Assembly (NCBI GenBank): GCA_009760855.2
Contig: WPIO01000034.1
Coordinates: 3,965,001 to 4,027,000 of the forward strand
Reading direction: 5' to 3'
Source: Cristatella mucedo
Taxonomy: Eukaryota > Bryozoa > Phylactolaemata > Cristatellidae
Length of the DNA stretch: 62,000 nt
Shown here: positions 55,600 to 62,000 of the stretch, one piece after another
Layout: every line of letters begins with the position of its first letter
Position numbering within the stretch: position 1 is the stretch's first letter
Program-made: the position numbers and the translations under genes
The notes under the pieces: model-generated
The model's database searches: none
What the model was told of the DNA's origin: nothing
The model's input: the letters and a program-made list of their open reading frames with translations, nothing else

Positions 55600-56480
55600 G
55601 GGTTTTAGCTTCTATTTAAATATCGTCGAATCTGGGGGTGACGTAGGTAATGTCAGTCAGAAGCCGGTTCCGGCACTTTTGGGAGCATTTAAACTGAGAT
55701 CAAGTCTCTCAATGATGTAGAGTTGGTTAGAGGCACAGCTAAAGGGTTGCAATCTCAGAAGCAATTGTACTGTGTGAAGCCCGATGAGTTATTCAAATGG
55801 GTACGCCGGAGCAAGAGCCACGTGACCCCGAAACCGACACCCCTGCGTGATGGGAAGCCCGGAAAGAGCGGTTAACGTAGCAGTTAAGACGATCGCGACG
55901 GACACAGACTAGTTGCAGAGTTTTTCACCAACTGTAAGTGTCCTATTACACAGGCAGAAACACCTGCAAAGAGCGAGATATATAAATCTCGACAGGATAT
56001 AACAAATTTATGGACGAGCCCATCTGGTGCAGCCAGATCTAAAAAGCCCAAACGTAGTTGAGATACGGTGGACTCGACCATGGATGTGTTCATCTAGAGG
56101 AAGAAAACTTTAAACCGGACGTCCTGACCCTACGCATAAGCTACATGGATACGTTGGCAGAGTAAACATTGAGTTGATCTTATTGTCATTCAATCTGAAG
56201 AGGTTTGCTTCCATCCAAGTTCAGAGGCTGGCAGTGCAAGCTTTAAGGAAGTTGAAGGATTTTTCGAAAAGGTGCAAGGTGCGAGAGGGAAGGTGCGAGA
56301 CGAAGGTGAGGTGCGAGAAGCGAGCAAGGAATCAAAGCCTCTGTACAGCTGCGAGTCACGTGCACGGAAATTAAAGCCTAGATTGTGCTTGACGATGACA
56401 TCGGCGAGATGAAGAATGTAAATTTTTAAAATTAGCGGACCTGGGACAGATCCTCGTGTGCCTCATGCCGCAAAGGCTCT
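55600..56480 (-). repeat. Diverged LINE A, minus strand
   Basis: The minus-strand frame 56093-55884 retains VHKFVISCRDLYISLFAGVS and LQLVKNSATSL, eroded forms of [20 protein letters not shown] and [11 protein letters not shown]. The segment near 56360-56410 corresponds to the YADD region. No tail. Confidence 0.65.
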
Positions 56481-56489
56481 CGTGGTGAT

Positions 56490-56655
56490 TGCTGGCCGTT
56501 GGCATATACTCTCAGAAATCGTGCAAGTTAGAAACTAAGCCACTGAAATGCAATGCCAGTGCTTCCAGACGAGACTACGGGTGTTCACAGAGCCTTCGTC
56601 GTCAAAATGATGTCAAACTCAGCCAAGAGATTCAGCAGAACTAATAAGAAAGCTT
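56490..56655. other. No feature recognised
   Basis: Short non-coding gap. Confidence 0.4.
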
Positions 56656-56659
56656 AAAA

Positions 56660-56805
56660 AGATGATATGATGATAAAAATTAAATAAATAAATGATAAAT
56701 AAATAAATTATATATTAAATAATAAATAAATCTGCTATAATAAATAAATGCTTAAATAGATGATGCTTAGATAGATGTTTAGATAGATGCTTAGATAGAT
56801 GTTAT
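56660..56805. repeat. (AAAT)n and (GATA)n simple repeats
   Basis: ataaataaatgataaataaa is followed by gatgcttagatagatgttta-type units. Confidence 0.92.
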
Positions 56806-57780
56806 GTAAACCGCTATTCCTGAAATGGTCGGTGAATACTCATAGCACAATATTGCCGCCAACGTAGAGTAAGAAACTACACATTCTGACTGAAATTTCA
56901 TCGCTTGGTTTGATATTTTAGTATGCAATTTAGCCTGGTCTGCTATTACTGGTTCAATGACTTCGATTGCAGTGTGCATCTTTAGCGCTACCATCTAAGA
57001 ATAGTCTGCACCCCAGCCAGGAGCCTAAAATTAAAATAGGCGAAGTACTGCGAGTTGCCCGTTAAACTATAACTCACCTGCAGGAAAATATCAGTGTATT
57101 AGAGGTAAAGGAGACTGCCGATCTTAGCATTGCAAGCCAGCAATCCTCGGAATATTAAAATGACAAATTCCAAAATCCAAGAAAACTCGTACGATCAAAT
57201 TTTAAATTGGCCCATTGAATGGTACAGCCCACCTCGAGGCATAATGACTTCGCTTTACCGTTTGGTCTTTGTGCTGCTGGATATCTCCTTTTTCTGAGAC
57301 AATACGAGGCTCGTCGTAACAAACCCGATCCTCTATTTACCCGTCATCTCAGCAATGTCAGGAAGAAAAATTTGAGGCAAGACAAAAATTACAACGAGAG
57401 ACTTTTAAATTAGCAGTGTTTCGAGATCTATGATGGTACTGCTTGTCACTCTCACGAATCCTGCCCCAAATAATATCTTCCGTAATTTTCTGGTCACGCC
57501 GTCATTGGTAGCAACATTCTAGTTCGATCAAATCTTTATGCAAACGCTCACCTTGCTCCTCCGAGGAAGCGAGCCTCTTTCTCATTGAATTTATCAAGTT
57601 GAGTCAGTTTCGAGGACATGCAGCTCACTTTTCCGTAGTGCTTTATGGTAGTTTCAATCAGCTGCATGCAGTTTTATGGATTGCGATTGTCAAAAAATCT
57701 CCATACCGCTGAGAAAAAATGGTTCCGTGCCACTTTCTCCTTGCTAGTAAGCTTCATGGGAAATTCATCGCACTCAGTGA

Positions 57781-57781
<1 letters not shown>

Positions 57782-57844
<63 letters not shown>
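57782..57844. repeat. (CA)n microsatellite
   Basis: 63 nt of CA followed by a short TA run, sitting inside the decayed coding region. Confidence 0.98.
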
Positions 57845-57855
<11 letters not shown>

Positions 57856-58171
57856 CATACATATACTCAGTGATCTTATTTATACATACATATCTGCGGT
57901 CTCACACAGGCGCAAGTTGCTTTGGACTTTGCCTCAGACAGTTTACGAAATAAGTTTCGAAGGTTCTCGAAGGCTGCTAACTTCTTATCTAGAGCTGGGA
58001 AAACAATTTTCGTGATGCCTAACTCAATGTACAGCGATGGCATCAGTAGAGTGGGGGCATCAGTGCCTTCTGGAGGTCCACCAGCGGCTTCGCTTAACAT
58101 TGCTGCTCTCATTAAATACACTCGCTACAAACTTGGTACACAAAACCCACCTTAGAGACCCATCACGAATT

Positions 58172-59540
58172 TGGAATTTCGGCAGCTTTTGATACCATCG
58201 ATCACAAAGTACTTCTAGAGCGCCTCTCATCTCGCCTGGGCATCACTGGCACTGCTCTGCAGTGGTTCAGGTCCTATCTCAGTGGGAGACTCCAGAGTAT
58301 TGACGTGAATGGACAAAGATCATCTGAAGTACCTCTAAAATATGGAGTACCTCAGGGCTCTGTGCTAGGTCCGGTCCTTTTCATGGTTTATACTCTGCCT
58401 CTTGCTGATGTGATTGCCAAGCACAATCTAGGCTTTCACTTCTATGCGGATGACACTCAGTTGTACCTTTGCTTTGATCCATCCCAGCCTTCGAGCACCT
58501 CAAATTCTCTCAACTCACTTGCTGCATGCATTGATGACATCCGCACATGGATGGCAGCAAATTTTCTAAAACTAAATGATGATAAAACTAACTTACTAGC
58601 TATGGGCAAACCCAGTGTTATTCAGAAATTGGAAAGGCTGACTTTCAAAATTGGCTCTGCCAGCATTCTCCAGTTGAATCAGCTCGAAATCTAGGTGTCA
58701 TATTCCAAAGCGACCTCTCGTTAGACGACCACATCAGCTCCACTGTCAAATCTGCCTATTTTCAGCTTCATAAAATTGCTAAAATTCGGGCTTGTTTAGA
58801 TAGAGATACTACATCTAAGTTGGTCCATGCATTCGTGACATCCCGTCTCGACTTCTGCAACTCACTGCTTACTGGCCTACCAGCATGTGCGATCAGGCGA
58901 TTGCAGCTGGTGCAAAACTCTGCAGCTAGGCTTGTCTGTCGTGAGCGTCACAGTTGCCACATTACTCCACTTCTCGCCGACCTGCACTGGCTACCAGTGA
59001 GGCAACGGATTGACTTCAAGGTTTTGTCGCTCACTTTTAGGTCTCTTCATTCTATGGCTCCAGCCTATCTCTCCGACATACTCCCCCATCAGGCCAAGCA
59101 TCGTACCACCGGCTTCTCGGAATCCAACAGTCTGGAAATACCTCGTACAAACCTTAAATCCTTTGGAGACCATGCATTTAGCTCGTATGCTCCCAAAGCC
59201 TGGAACTCCCTCCCGACCTGCGTCAGAACATCCCATGACCTGACCACATTTAAAAGAAACTTAAAAGCACACCTATTTAGGACAGCATTTTGTGGGTCCC
59301 TGTGATTCGTCCTTGATGTGCTTATGCGTGCTGACACTGTGCATGCTGCCACTAACCACATTTGCATGCTGACCCTGTGCATGTCACCCCTAACCATATT
59401 ATTCATTTTGTTTGTTTTTCAAGCATGATTTTACTTACTATTCTATTGCATATCACTTTGCAGCAAATTTAAAGCGCCTAGAAAGAGATTAAGTTCTCTG
59501 AGGGCGCTTTATCAAGTGCAATATTATTATTATTATTATT
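58172..59540 (+). repeat. LINE A, youngest copy: RT core to tail
   Basis: A 5'-truncated LINE whose sequence starts inside the RT domain: AAFDTIDHKVLLERL (58183), KYGVPQGSVLGPVLFMVYTL, FHFYADDTQLYLCFD with both catalytic Asp present, [20 protein letters not shown]. One frameshift at about 58670 separates it from the C-terminal frame (58820-59305) ending FRTAFCGSL. The 3' UTR, tail stem (GCGCCTAGAAAGAGATTAAG/CTGAGGGCGC) and ATT array follow. The 3' half is nearly identical by eye to the copy at 5.1-5.95 kb. Relation to the CR1/L2 clade is judged from RT motifs and the short-repeat 3' end. Confidence 0.93.
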
Positions 59541-59870
59541 ACGAATGCTACAAGTTTGCAGTCTTCTATTACTTCACCGTCGACCGTGTAATACCTTAAG
59601 GCAAGTCTTGATACTGTTATAGTCATTTTTGAGGTTCACCAAGCGAGATACATGAAGAGAGGGGTACTTGTTTTCATTGCAGAGAACCGCTGCTTTGACG
59701 CTCACGGATGAGCTCTCAAGACGAATATGTGCCACTCATTCTGGTTACAGGCGATTGCTATGGCTTCGAACAGACTATATGATATTGTGGCAAAAGCAGA
59801 GTCAATCTTGAGAGGCGAAGAAGCTGTTAAACGCTTGGTAATGCTTCCCACGTTATCTGAGACTCACACA

Positions 59871-60361
59871 CTTTCGTCAAAAGAAGTTCCACAGCTTCAG
59901 CATAGATGTTAAAAGTTCTGCTTTAGTATGCATGAGACCCGTATTTTTGTGTCTTTTTAGATTGGTTAGCATACCTCTTTCCAGCTCAACCTTTGAAACT
60001 TGCCAACTAGATCTACTTCGTCTTCCTCACTCTCTGCCCTTCTACTGAAGCTCCTACATCGGAGCGGAGGATTGAGTATGGGAGCTCTTGTCAGTGTGGC
60101 ACCGGGCCACGGAAAAAAGGTCTGCATGTATGATTGCAAGGGATAGAGCTTGGCTGGTTACAGGGTGCCAGCAATATTCTTGTGATAATCAACTTCCTGG
60201 CTCTTTTTTCCCTCTTTATCATCTTATAAAATACCAAAGTGAAGTTTTAATTATGAATAAATAACACATACATTCACCTACGATTAACTTATTTCTTGAA
60301 TAAAAATTTTTTAACAGAATTCTGAGTACCACTTTGTTACCTTAACTTTCTAAGCTTTCTA
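59871..60361. other. No feature recognised
   Basis: It may contain the eroded N-terminal part of the decayed transposon. Nothing certain. Confidence 0.35.
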
Positions 60362-60439
60362 TTGGTTTTTACTGGTTCAGCGAGGTCCAGCTTTTGTCCT
60401 GATTCACGACAGGCATGCAAAAATATGCCTCGTAATCTT

Positions 60440-61737
60440 TTTACCTCTTATATGATGCTTCCGCGGAGTAACTTTTCGCTCTTATCTTTATGCATTGGCC
60501 GCATAAGTGGCAAAATGGCGACGATTCATAAGGAATGGCGTCAAATGCAGCCAAATGCATGCAACCTGCTGGTACAATTTCAGGAAAATGCAGATATGTA
60601 AGTATGTATTCACTTAGGCACCTGGAACTAACCTGATCTGGTAGACTTAAAGCTCACATATTTTGCAACTACTTAAATACTACTGAAAAATATTAATAAA
60701 GAAGCTATTATAATCGTAGTATATTATTACTTAAAGCAACTGATCGCGACCTAACCTCAAGGACTTTGTCTCGTGATAGACAATAAAGGTTGATACATTA
60801 AATACTAAGCTGGTTACGTTTTGCTGATAATTTAATTGATTTCAATGACAGTATAATTTAATAGTGTGGTTACGTACAAGAAATTCCGCTGACACAGAAA
60901 TAATCATTTTTGAGTGGCAAGCAGGCTTGTGGCTAAAACTGTATCTACAAGTTTTTGGAGAATGAATACATTTCAAATGTAATACTATCCTAGTCACAAA
61001 AGCAAAGTTTGTGGAGAATAATGGCCATTTTCTATAAAAATTGAGGCTTAAGAATTGGTAAAAACGCTTTCTCATCAGGAAAGGAATTCTCAAAAGAAAT
61101 CAGGAATTCTCAAAAGAAAATATTTTGCACAGAGTAGGTAAATTATCCTCGTGGTGCCGCCGTACGCTCACTTGCCTTACTCGGAATGCCACAAGAGATG
61201 CCGCAGTCCATCTTCCATTTGTTCTCGATAATTGAATACATCCAGTTCAGCTGGCCATACAGTGTCTTAAATACCCTTTCCGAGCCTTCGGAAAGTTCCG
61301 CCAATTCCAGACGTTGTCGTAAATTATTCTTCTGCTCTCTTCATCCCTTAAGCCTTGCATCAACTGAGCGTCCTCTTTAGCTTTACCACGGACGCTTCTA
61401 ATTTAATTTCAGGAAACCAGCTTTTTCCGCGAGCTCTTAATTGTGTACCCATAAGTTTTTTAAAATGATTAAAACGGAGAAAGTGAAAAACGATTAGCTA
61501 ATGCAATGGCGTCATTTGTACCTTGCGGCAGAAGAGCCTTAGCCGCATTCACTCGCGCCCCCTCCCGTTTGCTGCCGCATGAACAAAGAATTAGCCTCGC
61601 TCTCGAAGACTCAAGAGTCCACGGCATGCGTTAAGTGCGAGAAGTCTGCGTGCACCGGGCTAATACCCAGCGCTGCCGCAGAATACTTACGTCAGACATA
61701 ATCGGTACGTAGCAGGAAATTTCTCCATGTAAGAGCT
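60440..61737 (-). CDS. Possible exons of an unidentified minus-strand gene (speculative)
   Basis: Three candidate exons have consistent phases: 61737-61681 region (acceptor gcttactctag; encodes IKAKLLHGEISCYVPIMSD; donor GTAAGTAT); about 61330-61190 (acceptor gaagagagcag; RQRLELAELSEGSERVFKTL, then GQLNWMYSIIENKWKMDCG; donor GTAAGGCA); and about 60574-60441 (acceptor attgtaccag; MHLAAFDAIPYESSPFCHLC, GQCIKIRAKSYSAEASYKR; donor GTAAAAAG). No family is recognised, the acceptor of the middle exon lacks a pyrimidine tract, and a + strand exon in 60382-60598 with a perfect GTAAGT donor is an alternative reading. Confidence 0.2.
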
Positions 61738-61739
61738 TA

Positions 61740-62000
61740 GCCTTGATCTAGAGTAAGCATGGCCGGAAGTCAATAGGAATGTGAAGTCGTACAGCCCATG
61801 TCCCATGTCCTTCGGAGCTCCCGCCGACGAGACGAGAGCAGGTGCTCGTTTTTCCACGTGCGCCCACTTTTTTCGACAGGGCCGAGGGTTGGATGCCAAA
61901 GATTGTATTGATATAGTTTCTTCATCGTGTGCTCCCGAAGCCCGAAAGTCGTGATATCCCTGACTTAATGACACTATAGAAAAGAAGCTAAATACCCAAT
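61740..62000. other. Right edge, nothing certain
   Basis: A 95-codon minus-strand frame (61687-61974) overlaps the speculative exon; no domain recognised. Confidence 0.35.

Larger units (their letters stand above)
57380..59870 (-). pseudogene. Decayed transposon-type coding region, split by a LINE and a (CA)n array
   Basis: Minus-strand pieces appear in a consistent order: KAAVLCNENKYPSLHVSRLV (59.65 kb); after the nested LINE, LLMPSLYIELGITKIVFPAL and LRNLFRKLSEAKSKA (58.1-57.9 kb); FPMKLTSKEKVARNHFFSAV (57.75 kb); SSEEQGERLHKDLIELECCY (57.55 kb); then RIRESDKQYHHRSRN (57.45 kb). This order matches a high-copy invertebrate protein family I know from patterns such as SDEHGERFHQD and LLPPLHIKLGLMK, probably encoded by a DNA transposon; I cannot give its superfamily name. 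Frameshifts and stops disable it. No terminal repeats found. Confidence 0.7.

Overview
The window is nuclear DNA from a metazoan, most likely an invertebrate. I cannot name the species. Evidence is spliced coding exons with GT/AG sites and AATAAA signals, a SOCS-box ankyrin protein (an animal-type family), tRNA-derived SINEs, and remnants of LINE, Harbinger, hAT and Tigger/pogo elements. No prokaryotic operon, CRISPR array or viral block is visible. Most long open frames are shadows of repeats or microsatellites.

Layout. 1-14.2 kb: non-coding sequence with scattered SINE copies, CR1/L2-like LINE fragments, a 48-bp tandem repeat (7.4 kb) and a TA-flanked MITE (10.2 kb). 14.2-16.6 kb: a GC-rich, apparently single-exon gene on + for a 473-residue ankyrin-repeat protein with a degenerate SOCS box, followed by ATTAAA. 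17.6-19.3 kb: a local tandem duplication whose second copy is split by a 295-bp MITE (the first copy is the empty site), then a broken Harbinger transposase. 19.5-33.5 kb: SINEs, two LINE subfamilies (A and B, one nested in the other), a GC-rich stretch, long (TA)n and (CT)n arrays, and a short dispersed repeat carrying AATAAA.

33.9-55.4 kb: one five-exon gene on the minus strand, which I assembled from splice sites and matching codon phases. It encodes a 357-residue class I SAM-dependent methyltransferase of the winged-helix Rv2258c-like group. Its introns hold two opposed Tigger fragments, a hAT remnant, several LINE copies and a long (GA)n array.

55.4-62 kb: a decayed LINE, then a decayed transposon-type coding region on minus (57.4-59.9 kb) split by a younger LINE A copy. 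A few possible exons of an unidentified minus-strand gene may enter from the right edge; these are weak.

The two supported genes have no evident functional link: one is probably a substrate adaptor for cullin-RING ubiquitin ligase, the other a small-molecule-type methyltransferase. I found no convincing new multi-gene system. The most informative novelties are the MITE with its in-cis empty site, the nested insertions, the LINE/SINE shared 3' tail, the AATAAA repeat unit and the degenerate SOCS box. LINE A and LINE B are my working names for two LINE groups recognised by eye; identities were not computed.
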